Shown here in pieces: positions 6,863 through 14,049 of a stretch of 44,355 nucleotides of DNA. Location: the NCBI GenBank assembly GCA_024637135.1, contig JAGXFT010000090.1, positions 1 to 44,355 of the forward strand, read 5' to 3'. Both the position numbers and the translations under genes were made by a program. The first letter of the stretch is position 1, and the number at the start of each line of letters is the position of its first letter. The DNA is from Nitriliruptorales bacterium. Its GTDB lineage: Bacteria; Actinomycetota; Nitriliruptoria; Nitriliruptorales; Nitriliruptoraceae. The notes beneath the pieces are model-generated. The model was not told the DNA's origin. It made no database searches and saw only the letters and a list, made by a program, of their open reading frames with translations.

Positions 6863-8994
6863 GCGACCCGATCGCACAGGTCCCCATCGAGCGTGTGCTG
6901 GTGGCCAACCGGGGGGAGATCGCCCGCCGCATCATCCGCAGCTGCCGGGACCTCGGCATCGCCACCGTCGCCGTCCACAGCGACGTCGACGCGACCGCCC
7001 CGTACGTGGGCGAGGCCGACCACGCCGTCGCCCTTGCCGGCCAGCCGGTGGCGGCGGAACTGGACGTCGACGCGATCATCGCGGCCGCCGTGGACACCGG
7101 CTGTGATGCCGTCCACCCCGGCTACGGCTTCCTGTCCGAGAACGCGGCCCTCCCGCGTGCCTGCGAGCGCGCCGGGTTGGTGTTCGTCGGACCCGGTGCC
7201 GAGGTCATGGAGCTCATGGGCGACAAGGCCGCGGCCAAGGCCGTGGCTTCCGACGCGGGCGTCCCGGTGCTGGACTCGGTGGACCCGGCCGGGATGACGA
7301 CCGACGACGTCCGCGCGGCCGTCGCGGCGATGGGCCTGCCGGTCCTCGTCAAGGCCGTGTCCGGTGGCGGCGGCAAGGGCATGCGCCGGGTCGACCACCT
7401 CGACGACCTGGCCGATGCGCTGGCGGGGGCCGCTCGGGAGGGAGCCGCCTCCTTCGGCGACGACCGCCTGCTGGTCGAACGCTTCCTGGGCGCGCCTCGC
7501 CACGTCGAGGTGCAGGTGGCGGGCGACGACCACGGCGGTGCGGTCCACCTGTTCGAACGCGACTGCTCGATCCAGCGTCGACACCAGAAGGTCGTGGAGG
7601 AGGCCCCGTCGCCAGCATTGGACGACGACCTGCGTGCTCGCATGGGTGCCGCGGCCGTCGCCCTGGTCGCGGCGGTGGGCTACACCAACCTCGGCACCGT
7701 CGAGTTCCTGCTCGACACGACCGGGGACGGATCGGACGGGGCGAACTTCTACTTCCTCGAGATGAACACCCGCCTGCAGGTCGAGCACCCCGTCACCGAG
7801 GCCATCACCGGCCTGGACCTGGTGGCGTGCCAGTTCGCCATCGCCGCAGGCGGCACGGTGCCGACCGTGCCCCCGCATCCGCAGGGCCACGCCATCGAGG
7901 TGCGGCTGTACGCCGAGGACGTGGCCGCCGGGTTCCTCCCCCAGGCCGGACGCATCCGGCGCTTCACGATCGGGCACGGCGTGCGGGTCGACGCCGGCGT
8001 CGAGGCGGGTTCCGTGGTCACGCCGCACTACGACCCCATGCTGGCCAAGGTGATCGCCCATGGCGACACTCGCGACGCGGCACGTCGCCGGCTGGTCGCC
8101 GCCCTGGGAGCCGCCCGGGTCACGGGCATCGTCACCAACCTCGAACACCTGGTGGACGTGCTGCGGACCCCGGCGTTCGCCGACGGCGACGTCACCACCG
8201 GCTTCCTCGACGACCACCTGCCGGACTGGACCCCGTCGCCCCTGCGACCGGCGGAAACGGCCGCCGTGGCCGCCGCGCTCGCGGTCGGTGCGGGAGCGCG
8301 TGGCGCGGATCGGTCCGCGGATCCCTGGAGCCTCCTCGGGCCGTGGCGCAACGGACCGGGTGGCGGCTGGTCGGTCGCGCTCGGCCCGACCCCCGATGAC
8401 AGCGTGCGCTGGCAGGTCACGACCACGGCCGGCGGCTGGGCGGTCCGACGCCGTGACGTCGACGAGGCCGGTCCGCCCACCTCGCTCGACGTCACCCGAC
8501 GCGCCGGCGACACCGCCGACGGGACCATCACGATGGCCGTGGACGGCATCGAACAGCCGCCGCTGGTGGCCGACCGCGACGGCGACCACGTGTGGCTGTC
8601 GCGGCTCGGCCATGGCAGTCGACGCCTGGCCGCCCCCCGCCGCGTCCGCCACGTCGACCGGGTCGTGGTCCCCGGCGCCGCCAGCCTGGTGGCGCCCATG
8701 CCGGGCCAGGTGGTGGCCGTGCCAGTGGCGGAGGGCGACCAGGTCGAGGCCGGCGACGTGCTCGTGGTGGTCGAGGCGATGAAGATGGAGCACCCGGTCA
8801 CCGCACCGGGGCCGGGCACGGTGGCTTCCCTGGCCGTCGACGTGGGTGACGCCGTGGTCGCGGACCAGGTCCTGGTCGAGGTGGCCGTCGACGAGGACCA
8901 CGGGGACGACGGGGACGACGGCGAGAACGACGGCGAGAACGGGGACGACGGGGCAGCGACCGCCGACGAGGACGGGATCGACGATGCTTCCTGA
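6859..8994 (+). CDS. liuD: Biotin-dependent acyl-CoA carboxylase alpha subunit (biotin carboxylase plus BCCP), probable methylcrotonyl-CoA carboxylase
   Basis: 711 residues from GTG 6859. The biotin carboxylase half begins at ERVLVANRGEIARRII, with HPGYGFLSEN, the ATP-grasp glycine loop SGGGGKGMRRV, ERDCSIQRRHQKVVEEAPSP and FLEMNTRLQVEHPVTEAITG. A linker domain follows, and the BCCP domain carries the biotinylated Lys in EAMKMEHPV. It carboxylates biotin and would pass CO2 to a carboxyltransferase beta subunit, which is not in this window. The protein ends in an acidic, repetitive tail of about 35 residues (HGDDGDDGENDGENGDDG) beyond the normal BCCP end. Context with liuC and liuE favours methylcrotonyl-CoA over other acyl-CoAs. 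Confidence 0.92.
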   Translation: MSDPIAQVPIERVLVANRGEIARRIIRSCRDLGIATVAVHSDVDATAPYVGEADHAVALAGQPVAAELDVDAIIAAAVDTGCDAVHPGYGFLSENAALPRACERAGLVFVGPGAEVMELMGDKAAAKAVASDAGVPVLDSVDPAGMTTDDVRAAVAAMGLPVLVKAVSGGGGKGMRRVDHLDDLADALAGAAREGAASFGDDRLLVERFLGAPRHVEVQVAGDDHGGAVHLFERDCSIQRRHQKVVEEAPSPALDDDLRARMGAAAVALVAAVGYTNLGTVEFLLDTTGDGSDGANFYFLEMNTRLQVEHPVTEAITGLDLVACQFAIAAGGTVPTVPPHPQGHAIEVRLYAEDVAAGFLPQAGRIRRFTIGHGVRVDAGVEAGSVVTPHYDPMLAKVIAHGDTRDAARRRLVAALGAARVTGIVTNLEHLVDVLRTPAFADGDVTTGFLDDHLPDWTPSPLRPAETAAVAAALAVGAGARGADRSADPWSLLGPWRNGPGGGWSVALGPTPDDSVRWQVTTTAGGWAVRRRDVDEAGPPTSLDVTRRAGDTADGTITMAVDGIEQPPLVADRDGDHVWLSRLGHGSRRLAAPRRVRHVDRVVVPGAASLVAPMPGQVVAVPVAEGDQVEAGDVLVVVEAMKMEHPVTAPGPGTVASLAVDVGDAVVADQVLVEVAVDEDHGDDGDDGENDGENGDDGAATADEDGIDDAS

Positions 8995-9898
8995 ACATGT
9001 GACCATCGTGGAGGTGGGACCCCGCGACGGCCTCCAGAACGAACCGGGCGTGGTGCCGACCGCGGTCAAGGTCGCGTTCATCGACCGACTGAGCACCACC
9101 GGACTCCAGGTCGTGGAGGCCACCTCGTTCGTTCGCCCCGACCGGGTGCCGCAGTTGGCCGACGCCGCGGAGGTGCTGGCGGGCATCGGCGACCACCCGG
9201 GCGTCCGCCATCCGGTGCTGGTCCCCAACGAGGTCGGCCTCGACCGCGCCCTGGCAGCGGGGGTCGACGAGATCGCGGTGTTCGCGGCCGCGTCCGAGGC
9301 CTTCTCGGAGGCCAACCTGGGGACCGACATCGACGGGTCGCTGGCGATGTTCGCCCCGGTCGTGCGCCGTGCCACCGATGCCGGGCTGCGGGTCAGGGGC
9401 TACGTCTCGACCGTGCTGGGGTGTCCGTTCCAGGGCGCCGTCCCGCACGACGACGTCCGTCGCGTCACCACGGCGTTGTTCGACCTCGGGGTCGACGAGG
9501 TTTCGCTGGGCGACACCATCGGCGTCGGGACACCGGGGGCGATGCAGGACCTGTTGGCCGCCCTGCTCGACGACGTCGTGGTCGACGCGATCGCCGTCCA
9601 CTGCCACGACACCTACGGCCAGGGCCTGGCGAACACCCTGGCGGCCTTCGAGGCCGGTGTCCGCATCGCCGACACGTCGGCCGGCGGGCTGGGCGGGTGC
9701 CCGTTCGCACCGGGCGCGACCGGCAACCTCGCCACCGAGGACCTGGTCTGGGCCCTGCACGGCTCCGGCGTGTCGACGGGGGTGGACCTCGACGCACTGG
9801 TCGAGATCTCGGCGTGGATGGCGGGCGTACTGGGCCGACCCTCGCCGTCACGCGTGGTCACGGCCCTGCTCGCCACCCGGAACCAGCCCGATCGGTGA
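8984..9898 (+). CDS. liuE: Hydroxymethylglutaryl-CoA lyase
   Basis: 304 residues from ATG 8984, overlapping the carboxylase gene by 11 bp. It cleaves HMG-CoA to acetoacetate and acetyl-CoA, the last step of leucine degradation. Motifs are VTIVEVGPRDGLQNE, EATSFVRPDRVPQLADA, VSTVLGCPFQGAVP, the metal-binding CHDTYGQGLANTLAA, and the Cys-containing signature GGLGGCPFAPGATGNLATED near the C-terminus. The ATG at 8984 is preferred because MLPEHVTIVEVGPRDG matches the usual start of the family and a purine-rich GAGGACGGGA precedes it. Confidence 0.95.
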   Translation: MLPEHVTIVEVGPRDGLQNEPGVVPTAVKVAFIDRLSTTGLQVVEATSFVRPDRVPQLADAAEVLAGIGDHPGVRHPVLVPNEVGLDRALAAGVDEIAVFAAASEAFSEANLGTDIDGSLAMFAPVVRRATDAGLRVRGYVSTVLGCPFQGAVPHDDVRRVTTALFDLGVDEVSLGDTIGVGTPGAMQDLLAALLDDVVVDAIAVHCHDTYGQGLANTLAAFEAGVRIADTSAGGLGGCPFAPGATGNLATEDLVWALHGSGVSTGVDLDALVEISAWMAGVLGRPSPSRVVTALLATRNQPDR

Positions 9899-9924
9899 CC
9901 CGGGCGTCAGTCGTGCCGGGTCAC
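9895..9924. terminator. Hairpin overlapping both convergent stop codons
   Basis: A 9-bp perfect stem, GTGACCCGG (9895-9903) with CCGGGTCAC (9916-9924), has a 12-base loop. The 5' arm contains the lyase stop codon and the 3' arm contains the stop of the minus-strand GroES-like gene, so one structure can serve both transcripts. No T-tract is present. Confidence 0.5.
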
Positions 9925-10244
9925 AGGTACAGGCCCGTGGTCGAGTCGGTCCGGACCGAGGCGACGGCGTGGACGTCGCGCTCCCGCACGATCAGGAAAC
10001 TGTCGCCACGGACGTCGACCTCGATGGCGTCCTCCGGCAGGTAGAGCACCTCGTCGCCGGGCGAGACCGTACGGACGTGCGGCCCGACCGCCTTGACCTC
10101 GCCCCACAGTCCCTTGCGGTCGGCCGAACTGGCCGTGGTCGGAATCAGGATCCCGCCCCGGGTCGTTCGTTCGGCACCGGCCGGCGGTGCGACCAGCACG
10201 CGATCACCCATGACCTGCACGCTGCGGCGGGTCTCGTCGTCCAT
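9921..10244 (-). CDS. GroES-like co-chaperonin (stand-alone paralogue)
   Basis: 107 residues from ATG 10244, with GAGG 7 bases upstream. The fold-defining GroES segments are VMGDRVLVAPPAG near the N-terminus, a mobile-loop region ending in GGILIPTTA, GEVKAVGP, SPGDEVLYLPEDAIEV and the end FLIVRERDVHAV. GroES forms the lid of the GroEL folding chamber. Here no groEL lies nearby, and the neighbouring gene is an iron-type regulator homologue, so this is probably a second copy or a specialised variant and not the main groES. The longer frame upstream adds Arg-rich sequence and is unlikely to be translated. Confidence 0.8.
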   Translation of the reverse strand: MDDETRRSVQVMGDRVLVAPPAGAERTTRGGILIPTTASSADRKGLWGEVKAVGPHVRTVSPGDEVLYLPEDAIEVDVRGDSFLIVRERDVHAVASVRTDSTTGLYL

Positions 10245-10382
10245 GGGAAGCCTCGGGCTCGGTCGGGAGGTGGTCAGGGGCCGGGCCGTCCGGCCTGCGG
10301 CCGGCGTGGAGCCACGTGGACAGGTGCAGCGGTTCGCGGCTCGTGCTGCGCGACGCGCCGACACCAGCCGGGTGGCCGTGGC

Positions 10383-10928
10383 TCAGGCGGTCGGTGCCGA
10401 CAGCACCCGGACGTAGAGGTCGCTGGTGACGCGGGCGGGCAGGACGGTGTCGGCCGTCGCCCCGACGACCACCAGGCCGTCGTCGCCACGCGACACCAAC
10501 TCGGCGCGGCGACCGGGTCGGAGCCCGGCCCCGGCCAGCAGACGCAGGGCGGGCCCGTCCTCCTCCAACTCCTCGGTGATGCGCACGACCTCCACCCGGC
10601 CCAACGGGGCCTCGTCGGCGGTGACGGCGTCGGACTGGTCGGCGGGACGTGCCGTGCCCGGGATCGGGTTGCCGTGGGGACAGGTCGCCGGGTCGTCCAA
10701 CAGGACCACCAGGCGGGCATCGAGCCGGTGCGAGACCTCCAGGCCCCAGGCCTCGGCCTCGTCGTGCACCAGTTCCCAGGGCAGGCCGATCACGTCGGAC
10801 AGCAGGCGTTCGGCCAGCATGTGGCGGCGGAGGTCGAGCTCACCGTCGGACAACGCCGCCACGGCAGCCGCGGTCGGGGCAGGCATGGTGGGCTCGGTGG
10901 CTGTGGGAGCCGGCAACAGGTCGGTCAC
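10383..10928 (-). CDS. DtxR/IdeR-family protein lacking the N-terminal DNA-binding domain
   Basis: 181 residues from GTG 10928 with a clear GAGGA 7 bases upstream. It matches DtxR/IdeR from the dimerisation domain onward: RRHMLAERLLSDVIGLPWELV, then HDEAEAW, and the hallmark CPHGNPIPG, followed by an SH3/FeoA-like C-terminal domain. The winged-helix (about 70 residues in DtxR) is absent, and the 107 bp between this start and the divergent transporter gene is too short to hide it. By alignment with DtxR, ancillary metal ligands H79, E83 and H98 are kept. C102 is replaced by E, E105 by G and H106 by L, and M10 is gone, so the primary site is lost. It may act as a non-DNA-binding partner or antagonist of a full IdeR; this role is inference. 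The iron box lies in its promoter. Confidence 0.82.
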   Translation of the reverse strand: MTDLLPAPTATEPTMPAPTAAAVAALSDGELDLRRHMLAERLLSDVIGLPWELVHDEAEAWGLEVSHRLDARLVVLLDDPATCPHGNPIPGTARPADQSDAVTADEAPLGRVEVVRITEELEEDGPALRLLAGAGLRPGRRAELVSRGDDGLVVVGATADTVLPARVTSDLYVRVLSAPTA

Positions 10929-10962
10929 GGATCCTCGTGGCGATCGCGGACGTGGGAAGGCA

Positions 10963-10981
10963 CAAGGTAAGGGTAGCCTGA
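10963..10981. promoter_or_regulatory. Iron box (IdeR/DtxR-type operator) in the divergent promoter
   Basis: The core AGGTAAGGGTAGCCTGA (10965-10981) matches the published consensus TTAGGTTAGGCTAACCTAA at 13 of 19 positions, with the AGGT and CCT half-site cores intact. It sits between the divergent HTH-less DtxR gene and the iron-transport ATPase gene and could control both. A second, better site is at 13918-13936. Confidence 0.7.
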
Positions 10982-11035
10982 CCTCACCGCCACCCGGCCC
11001 GGAACGGCTGCCGGGGAACGCCAAGGACATCCTCC

Positions 11036-12142
11036 ATGACCACGACCCCGGTGACGCACGACACCGGTGCCGTGCGTGCCGACGCGGCCGTCGTGGGTGA
11101 TCCGCAGCCGCCGGCCCTGTCGCTGCGCGGGATCACCAAGCGGTTCGGGGACGTCACCGCCGTGGACCACCTCGACCTGGACGTCCCCGAGGGGTCGCTC
11201 ACGGCGCTGCTGGGCCCGTCAGGGTGCGGCAAGACCACGGCGCTGCGGTTGATCGCCGGGCTCGAGACACCCGACGCCGGCTCGATCCGGGTCGCCGGCG
11301 ACGAGGTGGCCGGCCCGACCACCTTCCGCGCCCCGCACCGGCGTCGAGTGGGGCTGGTCTTCCAGGACTACGCCCTGTTCCCGCACCTCGACGTCGCCAC
11401 CAACGTGGGCTACGGGCTGCGTCGCCTGTCCGCCGACGAGGCGGCCAGACGGGTCGACGAGGCGCTCGACCTGGTGGGTCTCACGCACCAACGTGGTCGC
11501 CGGCCCGACCAGTTGTCGGGTGGCCAGCAGCAACGGGTCGCGTTGGCCCGGGCGCTGGCCCCTCGCCCGGACGTGCTCCTCCTCGACGAACCCTTCTCCA
11601 ACCTCGATGCCGCCCTGCGCGTCCTGGTGCGCGAGGAGGTCCGCGCCATCCTCCGCGCGACCGGCACGACCGGCGTCTTCGTGACCCACGACCAGACCGA
11701 GGCACTGTCCCTGGCCGATCGGGTGGCCGTGATGCGGGACGGCCGCCTGCACCAGGTCGCCTCGCCGCACGAGTTGTACGCCCGCCCGGCCACCCGCTTC
11801 GTCGCCGAGTTCGTCGGGGACGCCCTGGCGATCCCGGCCACCCGCGCGGGCCAGTTCTTCGTGGACACCCCGTTGGGACGGCTCGAGACGGTCCGCACGA
11901 TCGATGACCTCCCGCAGGTCGTGCTGGTCCGGCCCGAGGAGGTCGAGGTCGGTCGCGGGCTCAGCCCGGCAGCCGCGCGGGTGGTCGCCGTCACCTACTA
12001 CGGCCACGACCAGGTCGTCACCGTGGAGGTCGCCGGACTGGCGTTGCGGGCACGGCTCGGGCCAGGTCGGACGTTCGCGGTGGGCGACCCGGTGTCGGTG
12101 GTCGTCAACGGACCCGTCACGGCCTTCCCGGCCGACGACTGA
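11036..12142 (+). CDS. fbpC: Ferric-iron ABC transporter ATP-binding protein
   Basis: 368 residues. The ATPase domain shows Walker A GPSGCGKTT, Q-loop LVFQDYALFPHL, signature LSGGQQQRVALARAL, Walker B VLLLDEPFSNLD and H-loop FVTHDQTEAL. A C-terminal regulatory TOBE-like domain (about 260-365) is present, as in FbpC, CysA and PotA. It would energise import through the permease at 15121-16761. The assignment to iron rests on the iron box upstream and the binding protein and permease genes 2-4 kb downstream. The three transporter genes are not contiguous, because a minus-strand glycosyltransferase fusion gene lies between the ATPase and the binding protein. The ATG has AAGGAC 8 bases upstream. 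Confidence 0.9.
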   Translation: MTTTPVTHDTGAVRADAAVVGDPQPPALSLRGITKRFGDVTAVDHLDLDVPEGSLTALLGPSGCGKTTALRLIAGLETPDAGSIRVAGDEVAGPTTFRAPHRRRVGLVFQDYALFPHLDVATNVGYGLRRLSADEAARRVDEALDLVGLTHQRGRRPDQLSGGQQQRVALARALAPRPDVLLLDEPFSNLDAALRVLVREEVRAILRATGTTGVFVTHDQTEALSLADRVAVMRDGRLHQVASPHELYARPATRFVAEFVGDALAIPATRAGQFFVDTPLGRLETVRTIDDLPQVVLVRPEEVEVGRGLSPAAARVVAVTYYGHDQVVTVEVAGLALRARLGPGRTFAVGDPVSVVVNGPVTAFPADD

Positions 12143-12184
12143 GGCGCTGCCTGCAGACTGCACGCGCCGGCCGATCGGGAACCG

Positions 12185-13870
12185 TCACGAGTGCTGGTTG
12201 ACCACGCGGCGAACGGTCGGCAGGACGTGCCGCAGGTAGGTGCCGAGTCGAACGAACGACTCCCCCTCCCGGCGGAATCGATAGCTGATCGGCCGCTCGC
12301 CGTACCGGAACCCCCGCGCGACCAGGTCGAGGGTCAGGACCTGCGCGTAGTTGAAGTCGTGGGCGATCACCGCGGCATCCGCGGCGGCGGGTGACAGGAC
12401 CCGGTAGCCGGACTGCCCGTCGCTGACGGGCAGGCGGGTGGTCCACGCGGTCCACGCCGTCAGCACGTTGTTGCCGATCCGTCGGTGGGGCAGCATCCGA
12501 TCGATCCGACCCTCGAAGCGGCTGCCGACGAGATAGTCCACCTCACCGGCCAGCACGGGCAGGACCAACGTGGACAACTCTGCCGGGTCGTACTCGCCGT
12601 CGGCGTCGCAGAACGCGACCGCGACCGCGTCCAGGTCGCGGGCCCGCGCGAGACCGTGGCGGACCGCCGCCCCCAGGCCACGGTTGTCGGGCAGCCGCAG
12701 CACCTGTGCCCCCGCCGCGAGCGCCCGCTCGGCGGTCCGGTCGCGCGAGCCGTCGTCCACGACCACGCACACCACGTCGTGGTCACCGACCCGGTCGGGG
12801 CAGCGACCGACCACCCGTGCCACCGTCGCCTCCTCGTCGTGGGCCGGCAGGAACAACACGACCGGCCCCGCGGCGGCCACCGCTGCCGGGCGTTGGGGCA
12901 GGGCGGCCGGTAGGCGCCAGTGCCCCAACGGTCCCGGCGCCGGAACCACGAGCGCCACCGCCCCCGCCACCAACGCGTAGACGGTCTTGACCCCGTGGGC
13001 CACCACCACGATGGCCAACGCGGGTCCGGGTGCCACGCCCAGCGCCACCAACGTCACGGTCCCGGCCGCCTCGTAGGTGCCGAAGCCGCCCGGCGCGATC
13101 GCCGCCACCTGGGCGGCCACCGCCACGACCGTCGCCGTCAGGGCGGCCGCCACGGACAGGTCGACACCGGCCCATGCCGCGGCCTGGTGGATCACGACCG
13201 CCTCGCATCCCCAGGCCACCACGATCGCGACCAGGGAGACCGGCCCGGGCGGCCGGACCCCCGGGTCGTCGTGGCGTCGTCGGTGGACCCACCAGCCACC
13301 GACGACGGTCACGGCGACCGCCACGACCACTGCCGCCACGGTCCCGCCGCGTGCCACCTGCCACATCAGCCCGCCCGATGCGGCCAGGGCCAGGCCGACC
13401 AGCGCCACCAGGTCCAGGCCCCGCAGGAGCACGGTCGTGGCACCAGCTGTGGCCGGGTCGACGTCGGTGCGGCGCGAGACCGACAGCACGCGCAGCGGCT
13501 CCCCCAGTCGCAGCGGCAGCACGTGGTTGCCCGCCAGGGCGAGGTGGATCGCGGCGAGCGCCTGTCCGAGCCCCAGGCGTGGCACCATCCGCTGCCACAC
13601 GGCCGCCCGGAGCACGAAGGCCACCGCGTACACGGCCACGACCCCCACCACGGCCAGCGGGCGCTCGGCCATGGACGACCATGCACGTCCGAGCGTGGCC
13701 GAGTCCAGGGATCGGACGACCACGACGGCGACCACCACCGTGAAGGCGGCCACCGCGGCCAGGACGGCCACGGACGTCCGGTTCGACCGTGTGGAATCGC
13801 GGCCGGCCGCCGCCGGGTCGGACGGCCGGTGGGAGCCACGTGACGTGGGCGGGATGCGGACGGACGGCAT
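12185..13870 (-). CDS. Fusion of a flippase-like (LPG synthase TM/UPF0104-type) membrane domain and a GT2 glycosyltransferase
   Basis: 561 residues from ATG 13870 with GAGG 7 bases upstream. After a polar N-terminus, residues about 33-330 form 7-8 membrane segments with LALAGNHVLPLRLGEPLRVL, APGGFGTYEAAG and VAHGVKTVYALVAG, the pattern of the AglD/MprF-type flippase-like family. Residues about 340-555 are a GT2 domain: VVLFLPAHDEEATVARVV, CVVVDDGSRDRTAE, the DxD-like FCDADGEYDP, and SDGQSGYRVLS, close to polyprenyl-phosphate mannose/glucose synthases. It probably transfers a sugar to a lipid carrier and translocates a product; substrate unknown. It is divergent from the iron-binding protein gene with an iron box in the shared promoter. 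Confidence 0.85.
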   Translation of the reverse strand: MPSVRIPPTSRGSHRPSDPAAAGRDSTRSNRTSVAVLAAVAAFTVVVAVVVVRSLDSATLGRAWSSMAERPLAVVGVVAVYAVAFVLRAAVWQRMVPRLGLGQALAAIHLALAGNHVLPLRLGEPLRVLSVSRRTDVDPATAGATTVLLRGLDLVALVGLALAASGGLMWQVARGGTVAAVVVAVAVTVVGGWWVHRRRHDDPGVRPPGPVSLVAIVVAWGCEAVVIHQAAAWAGVDLSVAAALTATVVAVAAQVAAIAPGGFGTYEAAGTVTLVALGVAPGPALAIVVVAHGVKTVYALVAGAVALVVPAPGPLGHWRLPAALPQRPAAVAAAGPVVLFLPAHDEEATVARVVGRCPDRVGDHDVVCVVVDDGSRDRTAERALAAGAQVLRLPDNRGLGAAVRHGLARARDLDAVAVAFCDADGEYDPAELSTLVLPVLAGEVDYLVGSRFEGRIDRMLPHRRIGNNVLTAWTAWTTRLPVSDGQSGYRVLSPAAADAAVIAHDFNYAQVLTLDLVARGFRYGERPISYRFRREGESFVRLGTYLRHVLPTVRRVVNQHS

Positions 13871-13917
13871 CGGTGGGCCTCGCTGGGGACGGGACGCGGA
13901 CGGTGGACCACCGCTCG

Positions 13918-13936
13918 CGAGGTAAGGTTAGCCTAA
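13918..13936. promoter_or_regulatory. Iron box (IdeR/DtxR-type operator) upstream of the iron-binding protein gene
   Basis: The core AGGTAAGGTTAGCCTAA (13920-13936) matches the IdeR consensus at 14 of 19 positions and differs from the site at 10965 at only two of 17 bases. It lies 114 bp before the lipoprotein start at 14050 and 48 bp before the divergent flippase-glycosyltransferase gene. Repression by an iron-loaded IdeR is the expected effect. Confidence 0.8.
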
Positions 13937-14049
13937 GCTACATTGCCGCCCACCGCGTCGTCCTTCGCGAGTCGGCCTGCCGCGAACGGCACGAATGGCA
14001 CGAACGGCCGAGCCGCCCCGATCATCCACGTCCACGAGGGCCACCACCC

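Noticed and set aside
6016-9375. Very long minus-strand frame under the leucine-catabolism genes
   Set aside because: It covers two to three well-supported plus-strand genes with clear catalytic motifs; its translation is repetitive and has no domain signature.
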